A stretch of DNA of 64,000 nucleotides from Solimonas terrae (GTDB lineage: Bacteria; Pseudomonadota; Gammaproteobacteria; Nevskiales; Nevskiaceae). Shown one piece after another: positions 1 through 8,355 of this stretch. Both the position numbers and the translations under genes were made by a program. Within the stretch, counting starts at the first letter, position 1, and each line of letters opens with the position of its first letter. The DNA lies in assembly GCF_011067135.1 (NCBI RefSeq), contig NZ_JAAMOW010000006.1, positions 1 through 64,000 on the forward strand. Reading direction: 5' to 3'. Under the pieces are notes generated by a model. The model saw only the letters and a program-made list of their open reading frames with translations. It was not told the origin of the DNA and did no database searches.

Positions 1-688
1 CACGCCCCGAGATCGAGAACACGTCTTCGATCGGCAGCAGGAACGGCTTGTCGGTCTCGCGCGGCGGTTCCGGAATCCAGGTGTCGATCGCGTTGTACAG
101 CTCTTCGAGCTTGGCAACCCATTCGGCTTCGCCGGCGATGGCCTTGGTGGCCGAGCCGCGGATCACCGGGGTGTTGTCGCCGTCGAAGTTGTACTTGGTC
201 AGCAGGTCGCGCACTTCCATCTCGACCAGGTCCAGCAGTTCGGCGTCTTCGACCAGATCGCACTTGTTCAGCCACACCACGATCTTCGGAACGTTGACCT
301 GCTTGGCCAGCAGAACGTGCTCGCGCGTCTGCGGCATCGGGCCGTCCACCGCCGACACCACCAGGATCGCGCCGTCCATCTGCGCGGCGCCCGTGATCAT
401 GTTCTTCACGAAGTCGGCGTGCCCAGGGCAGTCAACGTGCGCGTAGTGGCGGTTGTCGGTTTCGTACTCGACGTGCGAGGTCGCGATCGTCAGGATCTTC
501 GTCGCGTCGCGACGGCCCTGGCTTTCCGACGCCTTGGCAACCTGATCGTACGGAACGTAGTTCGTGCCGTACTTGTCCGCCGACACCTTCGTCAGCGCCG
601 CCGTCGTCGTCGTCTTGCCGTGGTCAACGTGGCCAATCGTGCCCACGTTCACGTGCGGCTTCGTGCGTTCAAACTTACCCTTTGCCAT
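1..688 (-). CDS. tuf: Elongation factor Tu (partial, 3' end outside window)
   Basis: EF-Tu is the GTPase that delivers aminoacyl-tRNA to the ribosomal A site. The minus-strand translation starts [20 protein letters not shown] and carries the G1 P-loop GHVDHGKT at about residues 19-26, then DCPGH (G3) and NKCD (G4). About 229 of roughly 395 residues are visible and the gene runs off the left edge. It is the last gene of a tRNA-Tyr/Gly/Thr-tuf transcription unit, the arrangement of E. coli tufB, so it is probably the tufB copy. The family assignment is certain; only the copy name is inferred. Confidence 0.98.
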   Translation of the reverse strand, partial: MAKGKFERTKPHVNVGTIGHVDHGKTTTTAALTKVSADKYGTNYVPYDQVAKASESQGRRDATKILTIATSHVEYETDNRHYAHVDCPGHADFVKNMITGAAQMDGAILVVSAVDGPMPQTREHVLLAKQVNVPKIVVWLNKCDLVEDAELLDLVEMEVRDLLTKYNFDGDNTPVIRGSATKAIAGEAEWVAKLEELYNAIDTWIPEPPRETDKPFLLPIEDVFSISGR

Positions 689-781
689 CGCGAAGTCTCC
701 GTCTTGCTCAAATCACGTTGAAACTTAGGGCCCGACCACGGCCTCGAAAAAACACTCAGGCGCCGGGCGCGGCGCCTTGTC

Positions 782-857
782 TGGTGCCCACCACAGGAAT
801 CGAACCTGCGACCTCACCCTTACCAAGGGTGTGCTCTACCGACTGAGCTAGGTGGGC
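782..857 (-). tRNA. tRNA-Thr (GGT)
   Basis: The reverse complement folds into a full cloverleaf: acceptor GCCCACC/GGTGGGC, anticodon stem CACCC/GGGTG around loop TTGGTAA, anticodon GGT, T-loop TTCGATT and an encoded CCA. It reads ACC and ACT threonine codons. It sits about 95 nt upstream of tuf in the same transcription unit, the position of thrT in the E. coli tufB operon. Confidence 0.97.
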
Positions 858-964
858 GAAACTTTTTCAACAACCGCTACTGCGAATTCCGGTGCCCTCC
901 GGCCCTCGCGCAAGCGCTCAGGCGTTCGGCTCGTGCAAAGCTTCGCTTCGCGCACAACACTCGC

Positions 965-1036
965 CTCACCCGCAGGAATCGAACCTGCGACCTCACCCTT
1001 GCCAAGGGTGTGCTCTACCGACCGAGCCAGGTGGGC
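965..1036 (-). pseudogene. Degenerate tRNA-Thr copy with GGC anticodon, no CCA
   Basis: This is a near copy of the tRNA-Thr at 782-857. The 5' acceptor strand (GCCCACC), D arm, anticodon stem CACCC/GGGTG and T arm are kept, and seven bases upstream of the 5' end are also shared. The anticodon loop is TTGGCAA, so the anticodon is GGC (alanine codon GCC) instead of GGT. The 3' acceptor strand no longer matches: read directly it gives GGGTGAG, pairing at three of seven positions, and it pairs better only if two single-base insertions are allowed. No CCA is encoded. AlaRS would need a G3:U70 pair, which is absent. It is best read as a decayed tandem duplicate; a functional RNA with another role cannot be excluded. 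Confidence 0.7.
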
Positions 1037-1053
1037 GAAACGTCTCGGTCGTC

Positions 1054-1127
1054 TGGAGCGGGTGAAGGGAATCGAACCCTCGTCAGTAGCTTGGAAGGCT
1101 ACAGCTCTACCATTGAGCTACACCCGC
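1054..1127 (-). tRNA. tRNA-Gly (TCC)
   Basis: Reverse complement gives acceptor GCGGGTG/CACCCGC, anticodon stem GTAGC/GCTAC with loop CTTCCAA (anticodon TCC), T-loop TTCGATT and encoded CCA. It reads GGA and GGG glycine codons. It occupies the glyT position of the tRNA-tufB operon, between tRNA-Tyr and the threonine copies. Confidence 0.97.
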
Positions 1128-1154
1128 CTTGACCCACGACATCGACAGAGATTT

Positions 1155-1240
<86 letters not shown>

Positions 1241-1274
1241 GCCACGGCCTCACCGGACCACGGGTCCGGAAAGG

Positions 1275-1310
1275 GCCGCGTATTCTCGTCGCCGAACTGC
1301 GCCCCGTCAA
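1275..1310 (-). promoter_or_regulatory. Sigma70-type promoter of the tRNA-tuf operon
   Basis: Read on the minus strand, TTGACG (1305-1310) is followed by a 17-nt spacer and GAGAAT (1282-1287), then a GC-rich discriminator ACGCGGCCC. The near-consensus -35, ideal spacing and GC-rich start region fit stable-RNA promoters, which are usually repressed by ppGpp/DksA. It lies about 40 nt upstream of tRNA-Tyr. The rest of 1311-1489 shows no gene. Confidence 0.65.
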
Positions 1311-1489
1311 GAAGCTTGAGGCGATGATTTTGATGCTGCGCGTACTTGCAGCGGGCGCGCACCGCAATTGAGCCGATATTCCTCTTGCACGGGTGGAAAA
1401 ATCGCGTTCTGCTACGGATGTGCGTCCTCCCGGGCGCCGACGTGAAATCTCAAAGAATCGCCCAAGGCGATCGTTCGGGGGAATGACCA

Positions 1490-3898
1490 ATGCTGAATCC
1501 TGCACTGCGGCGCACAGCCGCCTTTTCGCTGCTGTGCGTCGCGACACTGTTGATGGCCGCCTGCGGCAGCTCGTCGTCGTCGAGCAAGCTCTCGGCTGGG
1601 GACTCCGCGCCGCCGCCCGAACAGGATTCGATCGACAACGAGCTCGGCACCTCGATGCTGACCGCCGGACGCTGCGATCCGCTCGATCCGCAGTACTGCC
1701 TGTTTCCCTGGCCCAACGACTATTTCTCGGTCGACGACTCCAGCTCCGATACTGGCAAACGGCTCGATCTGAAGCTGCTGTCGATGCCGAAGAACGTGCT
1801 GGCCAAGCCGATCACGCCGACCGAGTGGAACCGCAACGACGGCTTCTCGCCCGGCCAGCTGATTCTGGCGCGCGTTCCGGGGCTGGATCTGAAGCAAACC
1901 GGCGCGGTGCCGATCACCGATCTTGCAGATACCTACCGCAAGGATCAGCCGATCATCGTCATCGATGCCGACACTCTGGAGCGGCACCTGATCTGGGCCG
2001 AACTCGACGCCAACATCACCAAGTTCACCATCTGTGACAGCCCCAAGCCGGTCGAAGCGCTGACCAGCCTGCTCAGTGCCGACCAGCTCAACGGACTGCT
2101 GAGCGCGATCACCACGGTCTGCTCCGCCTTGCCTGTGCCGGACAACCCGCTCGCCGACCCTGGTCCGGCGCTGATGATCCGTGCCGGCAAGAACTACGAG
2201 GAAGGCCATCGCTACATCGTCGCGCTGCGCAATTTGAAGAATGCCGAGGGCGAGACGCTGGAGGCGCCGGCCGCCTTCCGCGTATTCCGTGACAACCACC
2301 GCAGCGATCAGGACGCCCTGAACGCGCGGCGGCCGCACATGGAGCAGCTGTTCGCGACGCTCGGGAAAGCCGGAATCGCCCGCGACTCGCTGTACCTGGC
2401 TTGGGATTTCACGGTCGCCAGCGAACGCAATCTCAGCGAACGCGCACTGCATATCCGCGACGATGCGTTCGCCAAACTCGGGGATGCGGCACCGACCTAC
2501 ACCATCGACTCCGTCACCGACCACACCGCCGCGGAGGACGCGGACATTGCCCGCGAGGTGACCGGCACGCTGACGATCCCGTCGTACATGACACTGCCGA
2601 ACGGGCGCAGCGGCTCGCGTTTCTACTACGGGTCGGACAACAGCCTCGACGCCCTGCCGCAGGTCAACCCGCACAATTCGACGATGACTGCCCCGTTCAC
2701 CTGCATGATCCCGCGCGCAGCGTTCGCCGACGCCGACAGCGCGGCAAACGCGACGCAGGCGGTGCCGGCCAGACCGTCTCTTTACGGCCATGGCCTGCTC
2801 GGCAGCCATGACGAAGTCGGTGCCGGCAATGTCCGCGACATGGCGCAGGAGCACAACATGACGTTCTGCGCAGTTGACTGGATCGGCATGGCCTCGGACG
2901 ATATCCTCAACGTCGCCGAAGATCTGCTCGACATGTCGCACTTCCCGACGCTGCCGGATCGCGGCCAGCAAGGTTTCCTGAACTTCATGTATCTCGGCCG
3001 CCTGATGATCACCGCCGACGGCCTGTGCGGAAATGCCGCCTTCCGGGTCGGTGGCAAATGCGTCATCGATCGCAGCGAGCTCTACTACGACGGCAACTCG
3101 CAGGGCGGCATCATGGGCGGCTCGCTGGTCGCACTGTCGCCGGACATCCGCGCCGGCGCGCTCGGGGTGCCCGGCATGAATTACTCGACCTTGCTGCAGC
3201 GCAGCGTCGATTTCGACACCTACGCGGCCTTCCTCTACGCCTCGTACCAGAACTCGCTCGACCAGGCGATGGTGCTGTCGCTGATCCAGATGCTGTGGGA
3301 TCGCTCCGAAGCCGACGGCTACGCCGCGCATCTGCGCGCTGACAATCCGCTGCCGAACACACCGGCCAAGCGGGTCCTGATGCACGTTGCCTTCGGCGAT
3401 CATCAGGTCAGCATGTGGACGGCGGAAGTCGAGGCACGGACGATCGGTGCGCGAATGCACTGCCCGGCGGTGGTCGGCGGCCCCGATCCGCAGCGCGGCA
3501 ACAAGGTGCAGACCGGTGTCAACGCTGCGGTGGCTGCCGAGATGGCGGCATATCCGGCGCTGAGCTTCGGCCGGCGCCACCCGGACGACGAGCCGTACTA
3601 CGGCATCCCCTGTCTCGGCAGCGGCGCCAACAGCGGTTCCGGCCTGGTGATCTGGGACAGCGGTCCGCTCGTGCACGCGGACGGCTCGCCGTCCGACACC
3701 GGTGTCGCGCCGCCGCCGATCGACAATCGACCGCCGCGCCCGGAGCTCGGCTACGGCGCCGATCCACACAGTTTCCCGCGCTCGACCGCCGAGGCGCGCG
3801 CGCAGAAGTCGGAATTCCTCAAGCCGCAGGGCAAGATCGTCGACACCTGCGGCGGAAGGCCCTGCGCGACACGGGACTTCGACACCTCGCCGCCGTAA
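1490..3898 (+). CDS. Large outer-membrane lipoprotein with alpha/beta-hydrolase signature
   Basis: An 802-residue lipoprotein. Basic N-terminus, hydrophobic core and lipobox LMAAC give lipidated Cys25 with Gly26, so outer-membrane sorting is expected. A polyserine linker follows. The nucleophile-elbow-like GNSQGG puts a candidate catalytic serine at residue 537, and a later GDHQ (Asp637-His638) could supply the acid and histidine. This resembles large extracytoplasmic lipases and esterases of marine gammaproteobacteria, but the exact family was not identified. The ATG has GGGGGA seven bases upstream. It is monocistronic, with a hairpin after the stop. Substrate unknown; lipid or ester hydrolysis is an inference. 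Confidence 0.7.
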   Translation: MLNPALRRTAAFSLLCVATLLMAACGSSSSSSKLSAGDSAPPPEQDSIDNELGTSMLTAGRCDPLDPQYCLFPWPNDYFSVDDSSSDTGKRLDLKLLSMPKNVLAKPITPTEWNRNDGFSPGQLILARVPGLDLKQTGAVPITDLADTYRKDQPIIVIDADTLERHLIWAELDANITKFTICDSPKPVEALTSLLSADQLNGLLSAITTVCSALPVPDNPLADPGPALMIRAGKNYEEGHRYIVALRNLKNAEGETLEAPAAFRVFRDNHRSDQDALNARRPHMEQLFATLGKAGIARDSLYLAWDFTVASERNLSERALHIRDDAFAKLGDAAPTYTIDSVTDHTAAEDADIAREVTGTLTIPSYMTLPNGRSGSRFYYGSDNSLDALPQVNPHNSTMTAPFTCMIPRAAFADADSAANATQAVPARPSLYGHGLLGSHDEVGAGNVRDMAQEHNMTFCAVDWIGMASDDILNVAEDLLDMSHFPTLPDRGQQGFLNFMYLGRLMITADGLCGNAAFRVGGKCVIDRSELYYDGNSQGGIMGGSLVALSPDIRAGALGVPGMNYSTLLQRSVDFDTYAAFLYASYQNSLDQAMVLSLIQMLWDRSEADGYAAHLRADNPLPNTPAKRVLMHVAFGDHQVSMWTAEVEARTIGARMHCPAVVGGPDPQRGNKVQTGVNAAVAAEMAAYPALSFGRRHPDDEPYYGIPCLGSGANSGSGLVIWDSGPLVHADGSPSDTGVAPPPIDNRPPRPELGYGADPHSFPRSTAEARAQKSEFLKPQGKIVDTCGGRPCATRDFDTSPP

Positions 3899-3914
3899 TC
3901 GCCGCACTGCGGCC

Positions 3915-3945
3915 GTCGCGCACGTCCCTTGCGGACGTGCGCGAC
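3915..3945. terminator. Hairpin between convergent genes
   Basis: A perfect 13-bp stem (GTCGCGCACGTCC and its complement) with a 5-nt CTTGC loop lies between the convergent hydrolase and purD stops. No U tract follows on either strand, so it would act as a structural or Rho-assisted bidirectional terminator. Confidence 0.5.
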
Positions 3946-3958
3946 GCAGGCCGCTGTT

Positions 3959-5254
3959 TCAGCTTTCGCGCGCGATCGCGCGGTAGCCGATGTCGCGTCG
4001 ATACTGCACGCCATCCCAGTCGATCGCCACGACCGCGGCATAGGCCTGCTGCTGCGCCGCGCGCACCGTCGCGCCGCGCGCGACCACGCATAACACACGA
4101 CCGCCGCTGGTGACGACACTGCCGTCGTCGCGCAGCTGCGTGCCGGCGTGAAACACCTTGGCGCCGTCGCCGATCGCATCGAGTCCGCGGATCACGTCGC
4201 CCTTGCGAATCGGCCCCGGATAGCCCGCTGCCGCCATCACCACCCCGACACTCGGCTGCGGATTCCATTGCACCGGCGCGCGATCGAGTGTGCCGGCGAC
4301 GGCCGCTTCAAGCAGATCGAGCAGATCCGAATCAAGCCGGAACAGGATTGGCTGGGTCTCCGGATCCCCCATGCGCACGTTGAACTCCAGCACGCGCGGC
4401 GCCCCTTTGGCATTGATCATCAGGCCGGCGTACAGAAACCCCGTGAACGGCGCGCCCTCGGCAGCCATGCCGCGCAGGGTCGGCTCGATCACCTCGCGGC
4501 AGGCGCGCGCGTGAACCTCGTCGGTGACGACCGGTGCCGGCGAATACGCCCCCATGCCGCCGGTGTTCGGGCCGATATCGCCGTCGCCGATGCGCTTGTG
4601 ATCCTGCGAGGTCGCGAGCACCACATACTGCTGGTCGCTGGCAACGACGATGAAACTCGCCTCTTCGCCGTCGAGAAAATCCTCGACCACGACCCGCGCA
4701 CCCGCCTGGCCGAGCAGGCTGCCGCCGAGCATCTCTCGCACCGCGGTCTGCGCCTGATCAACGGTCTCGGCGACCACCACGCCCTTGCCCGCCGCCAGGC
4801 CATCGGCCTTGACGACGATCGGCGCGCCGCGTTCGGCGATGTACGCCAGCGCCGCTTCGATCTCCGTGAAGACGCGGTACTGCGCGGTCGGGATCGCGTG
4901 GCGCTCCAGAAAATCCTTCGTGAACGCTTTCGAGGCTTCAAGCTGCGCAGCGGCGCGGCTGGGACCGAACACGCGCAGGCCGGCGGCCTGGAAGCGATCG
5001 ACGACACCCAGCGCCAGCGGCGCTTCGGGCCCGACCACGGTAAAGGCAATGCCCTCGTCCTGCGCCAGTTTCAGCAGGCCGTCGATGTCGTCCACGGCAA
5101 CATCGGCATTCCGGCATTTGCCTTCGCGCGCCGTGCCGGCATTGCCCGGCGCGACGATCACCTCGGCGACCCGGGCCGACTGCGCGAGCTTCCAGGCCAG
5201 CGCATGCTCACGGCCACCACCGCCAATCACCAGAACCTTGAGCACCTCGGCCAT
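3959..5254 (-). CDS. purD: Phosphoribosylamine-glycine ligase
   Basis: PurD (GARS) makes glycinamide ribonucleotide from phosphoribosylamine, glycine and ATP, the second step of de novo purine synthesis, in the cytoplasm. The 431-residue protein has the N-terminal nucleotide-binding signature VIGGGGREHALAWKL, a central ATP-grasp domain and the GARS signature FNVRMGDPETQ at about residues 290-300. Length matches the family (about 420-430). No purH lies next to it, unlike in E. coli. Confidence 0.97.
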   Translation of the reverse strand: MAEVLKVLVIGGGGREHALAWKLAQSARVAEVIVAPGNAGTAREGKCRNADVAVDDIDGLLKLAQDEGIAFTVVGPEAPLALGVVDRFQAAGLRVFGPSRAAAQLEASKAFTKDFLERHAIPTAQYRVFTEIEAALAYIAERGAPIVVKADGLAAGKGVVVAETVDQAQTAVREMLGGSLLGQAGARVVVEDFLDGEEASFIVVASDQQYVVLATSQDHKRIGDGDIGPNTGGMGAYSPAPVVTDEVHARACREVIEPTLRGMAAEGAPFTGFLYAGLMINAKGAPRVLEFNVRMGDPETQPILFRLDSDLLDLLEAAVAGTLDRAPVQWNPQPSVGVVMAAAGYPGPIRKGDVIRGLDAIGDGAKVFHAGTQLRDDGSVVTSGGRVLCVVARGATVRAAQQQAYAAVVAIDWDGVQYRRDIGYRAIARES

Positions 5255-5296
5255 GAGCTGTCCCGCTGCAAAAAAGGGGCGCTAGGGTACCGGAAA

Positions 5297-5332
5297 GAAA
5301 AAACCCGCGGCAGCACCAGGGCCACCGCGGGT
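5297..5332 (-). terminator. Rho-independent terminator of the glycine-zipper lipoprotein gene
   Basis: On the minus strand ACCCGCGG and CCGCGGGT form an 8-bp stem around a 14-nt loop, followed at once by a run of T residues. It lies just after the stop of the gene at 5353-5952 and upstream of purD. Confidence 0.8.
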
Positions 5333-5352
5333 GAGGGAGTTTCCGATTGCAA

Positions 5353-5952
5353 TCAGCGCGGCACGATCGTGTTGCCGTCGATGCGCACGCGCTCGCCGAC
5401 CGTCAGGCCGCCGAGATCCGGCACGTTGATGACACGCGTACTGCCGGTTTCCATGCTGACCGTGACGTCATAGGCGGTGGTCGCGCGTATCTGCTGCTCG
5501 GCCATGTGCCCGCCGACCGCACCGGCCAGCGCACCGAGCACGGTCGCGGCATCGCGGCCCTTGCCCTTGCCGAACTGGTGGCCGATCACGCCACCGGCGA
5601 CGCCGCCGGCGACGGCGCCGGCGCCAGAGGCCTGACCTTTCTCGCGCACCTCGGCGATATTGCTGATCGTGCCGCAGTCATAGCAGACCTGAGGCGGCGG
5701 CGGCGGTGTCGGTTCAACCGGCGCCGGACGCGGTTTCGGGCGCGGCTTGGGCGCCGGCGCAGGCGCCGGGGGCGGAACCGGCACGGGTTCGGCCGGAGCC
5801 GGCTGTTCGGCGGGGGCCGGTGCGGGCTGCTCGGCCGGCTGGGTCTGCGCCGGGTCGGTCACCGGTGGCGGTTCGGCCGGCTTGCTGCAGGCAGCGAGCA
5901 CCATCGAGAACGCCATCGCCACGATGGCAGTACGCAGAATTCCGTTTTGCAT
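5353..5952 (-). CDS. Glycine-zipper 2TM-domain lipoprotein with Pro/Ala linker
   Basis: A 199-residue lipoprotein: signal peptide with lipobox VLAAC (Cys22), a proline/alanine-rich linker of about 60 residues, then a Gly/Ala-rich segment GAGAVAGGVAGGVIGHQFG with a second arm GALAGAVGGHMAEQQIR, typical of glycine-zipper 2TM (17-kDa antigen/SlyB-like) outer-membrane proteins. A C-terminal beta-rich part ends ERVRIDGNTIVPR. The ATG at 5952 was chosen because AGGGGA lies eight bases upstream; a GTG at 5976 would add eight residues. The Pro-rich linker may span periplasm or peptidoglycan. Role in envelope integrity is inferred. Confidence 0.8.
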   Translation of the reverse strand: MQNGILRTAIVAMAFSMVLAACSKPAEPPPVTDPAQTQPAEQPAPAPAEQPAPAEPVPVPPPAPAPAPKPRPKPRPAPVEPTPPPPPQVCYDCGTISNIAEVREKGQASGAGAVAGGVAGGVIGHQFGKGKGRDAATVLGALAGAVGGHMAEQQIRATTAYDVTVSMETGSTRVINVPDLGGLTVGERVRIDGNTIVPR

Positions 5953-6070
5953 GACCAAGGTCCCCTCAGCAATCACGTGGATGTTGCGGCGGACTCTAGA
6001 ATCCGGCGCTGAGCCGAAACTGAATCACAGCCTGTGACAAGGATCGGCGCTCGGCGTTCGGCGCGCAAGC

Positions 6071-7348
6071 TCAGGACAGCGCCGACAGCCGCGCACTGGT
6101 CAACGACAGCCGGTAGATCAGCGTCTCGGTGAAGACCTTGTAGAAGCGCAGCTGGCAATCGCGCGATACCTGATCGAGCAGTCTTGCGTTGATCTTCAAA
6201 GCCAGAACCCGGCTGACGGCGACGACCGTCGCCGTGCGCTTCGCCATTGTCAGAAAACCGATTTCACCGACACAGTCGCCCTTTTCGAGCTGGTGCAGCA
6301 GCTTGCCGTTCTTCTGCACGCCCGCGGTGCCGAGCGCGATGATGAAGAACGAGCTGTCGAGTTCGCCTTCATACATCAGCACGTCGCCGGGCCTGTAGCT
6401 GACCATCTGGCTGGCCCCGAGAATCTCGTCGATCTCCTCGTCGCTGAAGCTGGCGAAGAAACGCAGACGCCGCAGCGAGTCGCGCGACTCCCTCGGCGTG
6501 ATCGGCTTGTCGCCAAGCCGCAGCTGATCGAACAGGCGGCCGATGCAGATCGCCAGCTCGCGCCCGGATTCGAAGCGCTCGGCCGGCTCCTTGCGCAGCA
6601 GGCGCGCAACGATGTCGGCGACCGCCTGCGGCAATTCGGGTCGCAGCGCGCGCACATCCGGCGCCGGCACATTGCGGATTGCCCGAAACAGCAGCGGCAG
6701 CTCCTGGGCGTTGAACGGCGGCGCGCCGACCAGCAGCTGGAACATCACTGCCCCGAGCGAGTACAGATCGCTGGCCGGCCCCAGCGCTTCGCGCTTGATC
6801 TGTTCCGGCGACATGTACAGCGGCGATCCCAGCACGCTCTGCCCGGCCTGCGAGGTCGCACGTCCGGCCGTGCTGATCTCGGCGATCGAGAAATCCATCA
6901 GCTTGGGCACGCCATTGCGCGTCAGCATGATGTTGCTGGGCTTGATGTCGCGATGCAGGACGCCCTTGCCGTGTGCAAATTCGAGCGCCTCGGCGCACTT
7001 GAGAATGATCTCCAGCACCTGCGCCAGCGACGCCCGTTCGCCGCCGGCACGACAGAGCGGCTGCAGGGTTTCGCCGTCGACGTATTCCATGACGATGTAA
7101 CTGATCTCGCCTTCGACGCCGGCGTCATGCAGCGCGACGATATGCGGGTGCTGCAACATGCCCGCCGCACGCGCTTCGGCGAAGAACGCGCGCTCGTGCA
7201 GGGCGTCGTGCCGGAACTCGGGATCGTGCAGGGAGAACTTCAGCGCCACTTCGCGCTGCACGAAGGGGTCGAACCCCTTGTAGACCACACCGCAGGCGCC
7301 GCGACCGATCTCCTCGCGCAGCTCATACTTGCCGATCTGCATCGGCAT
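6071..7348 (-). CDS. Ser/Thr protein kinase with C-terminal cyclic-nucleotide-binding domain
   Basis: A Hanks-type kinase (about residues 7-270) fused to a cNMP-binding domain (about 305-425). Visible kinase elements are the glycine loop GRGACG, VALK (Lys37), HRDIKPSN (catalytic Asp134), DFS in place of DFG (Asp152) and GSPLYMSPEQ. The second domain has GEIGFL followed by KRTATV, which keeps the Arg of a phosphate-binding cassette, so cAMP or cGMP binding is plausible. No membrane segment is seen, so it is probably cytoplasmic. The start ATG at 7348 has AGGAG eight bases upstream; a TTG at 7468 overlapping the previous stop would add 40 residues. It follows two hydrolase genes and may share their operon. 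Confidence 0.88.
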   Translation of the reverse strand: MPMQIGKYELREEIGRGACGVVYKGFDPFVQREVALKFSLHDPEFRHDALHERAFFAEARAAGMLQHPHIVALHDAGVEGEISYIVMEYVDGETLQPLCRAGGERASLAQVLEIILKCAEALEFAHGKGVLHRDIKPSNIMLTRNGVPKLMDFSIAEISTAGRATSQAGQSVLGSPLYMSPEQIKREALGPASDLYSLGAVMFQLLVGAPPFNAQELPLLFRAIRNVPAPDVRALRPELPQAVADIVARLLRKEPAERFESGRELAICIGRLFDQLRLGDKPITPRESRDSLRRLRFFASFSDEEIDEILGASQMVSYRPGDVLMYEGELDSSFFIIALGTAGVQKNGKLLHQLEKGDCVGEIGFLTMAKRTATVVAVSRVLALKINARLLDQVSRDCQLRFYKVFTETLIYRLSLTSARLSALS

Positions 7349-7464
7349 CGGTCCCGCTCCTGCGATATCCCCCGGCTGCATCGTCGTATCGGTCCAGCGC
7401 CCGTCCTGCGTCTCTGCAGCATAGCGAGCCGCCGCCCCGGCAACCAGCGGCCCTGCACCGGCAG

Positions 7465-8349
7465 TCAAGCGAGGGCGTCGTGAAACGCCAGGAATGCGCG
7501 CAAGGTGCGATCCGGCGCCTCCACATGCGGAAAGTGGCCGATTCCGTCGAGCAGCACGATGTCGGCTTGGTCAATCAGCTGTCGGTAACGCTCGGCCATC
7601 TCGCGTCCGGCAACCGGATCGTCGCTGCCGCAAATCAGGCGCAGGGGAATGCGCGCCCCGGCAAGCGCCTGCAGCCAGCGCGCGCGCTGGCTGCGCCGCT
7701 CCTCCACGAAACGGAACAGGGCGCCGAGCGCCCGTCGCCCGCGCTGCTGACCGATCAGGGTCCAGTAATCATGCAGCTCGATCAGACCGGGCTTGGTCTG
7801 CGCGCCGAACAAGGCCGAGAACACGCGACCGAATCGCCGCGGCCCCGCGAGCTGCAGGTACAGCGGCGCCAGCGGTCCAAGCAGCAGTCGCTGCATCAGC
7901 GACGGGTGATAGGCCTCGGGGAACAGCGCCGCGTTGAGCAGGACGCAACTGGTGATCGGCACGATGTCCGGCGGATCGCCCCGACCGCCCTGCCGCATTC
8001 GCGCCAGCAACTCCTGCGCGACGCAGGCACCGTAGTCGTGCGCGAGCAGCTGGACGCGACGGATGCCCAGCGCCGCGAGCAGTTCGGCAACCAGATCCGC
8101 CTGTTCGCGCACCGAATAGCGGTAGCCCGGCGGCTTGTCGGAAAACCCGAAGCCGAGCAGGTCGAGCGTGACCACGCGCGCAAAGCGCCGTGCCAAGCCC
8201 GGCCACATGGCCTCGAAATCCCAGGAGGCGGTCGGGAACCCGTGCAGCAGCAGCACGGCCTCGTCGCCCGATCCGGTATCGCGAATGAAGATGCGATGCG
8301 CTCGGAAGCGGAACTCACCCCCGGTTTCGCGCCACCGCGTCAGGCTCAT
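7465..8349 (-). CDS. Alpha/beta-fold hydrolase with Asp nucleophile (haloalkane dehalogenase/epoxide hydrolase type)
   Basis: A 294-residue alpha/beta hydrolase. HGFPTASWDFE (oxyanion region, residues 36-46), TLDLLGFGFSDKP and LLAHDYGACVAQ, where Asp105 replaces the usual serine nucleophile. CGSDDPVAG and a late GIGHFPHVE supply acid and histidine. The A-H-D-Y-G elbow is typical of haloalkane dehalogenases and epoxide hydrolases, although serine-less relatives of unknown substrate are common. It starts 6 nt after the HSL-type esterase gene, so the two are probably co-transcribed. Confidence 0.85.
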   Translation of the reverse strand: MSLTRWRETGGEFRFRAHRIFIRDTGSGDEAVLLLHGFPTASWDFEAMWPGLARRFARVVTLDLLGFGFSDKPPGYRYSVREQADLVAELLAALGIRRVQLLAHDYGACVAQELLARMRQGGRGDPPDIVPITSCVLLNAALFPEAYHPSLMQRLLLGPLAPLYLQLAGPRRFGRVFSALFGAQTKPGLIELHDYWTLIGQQRGRRALGALFRFVEERRSQRARWLQALAGARIPLRLICGSDDPVAGREMAERYRQLIDQADIVLLDGIGHFPHVEAPDRTLRAFLAFHDALA

Positions 8350-8355
8350 GCCGGT

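Noticed and set aside
858-964. Possible extra tRNA or small RNA between the two threonine tRNA copies
   Set aside because: No cloverleaf; only an imperfect hairpin in the transcribed spacer.
1412-3907. Very long open frame antisense to the lipoprotein hydrolase
   Set aside because: It mirrors the real gene, has a low-complexity Arg/Ala/His-rich translation and no known domain; typical shadow frame of GC-rich DNA.
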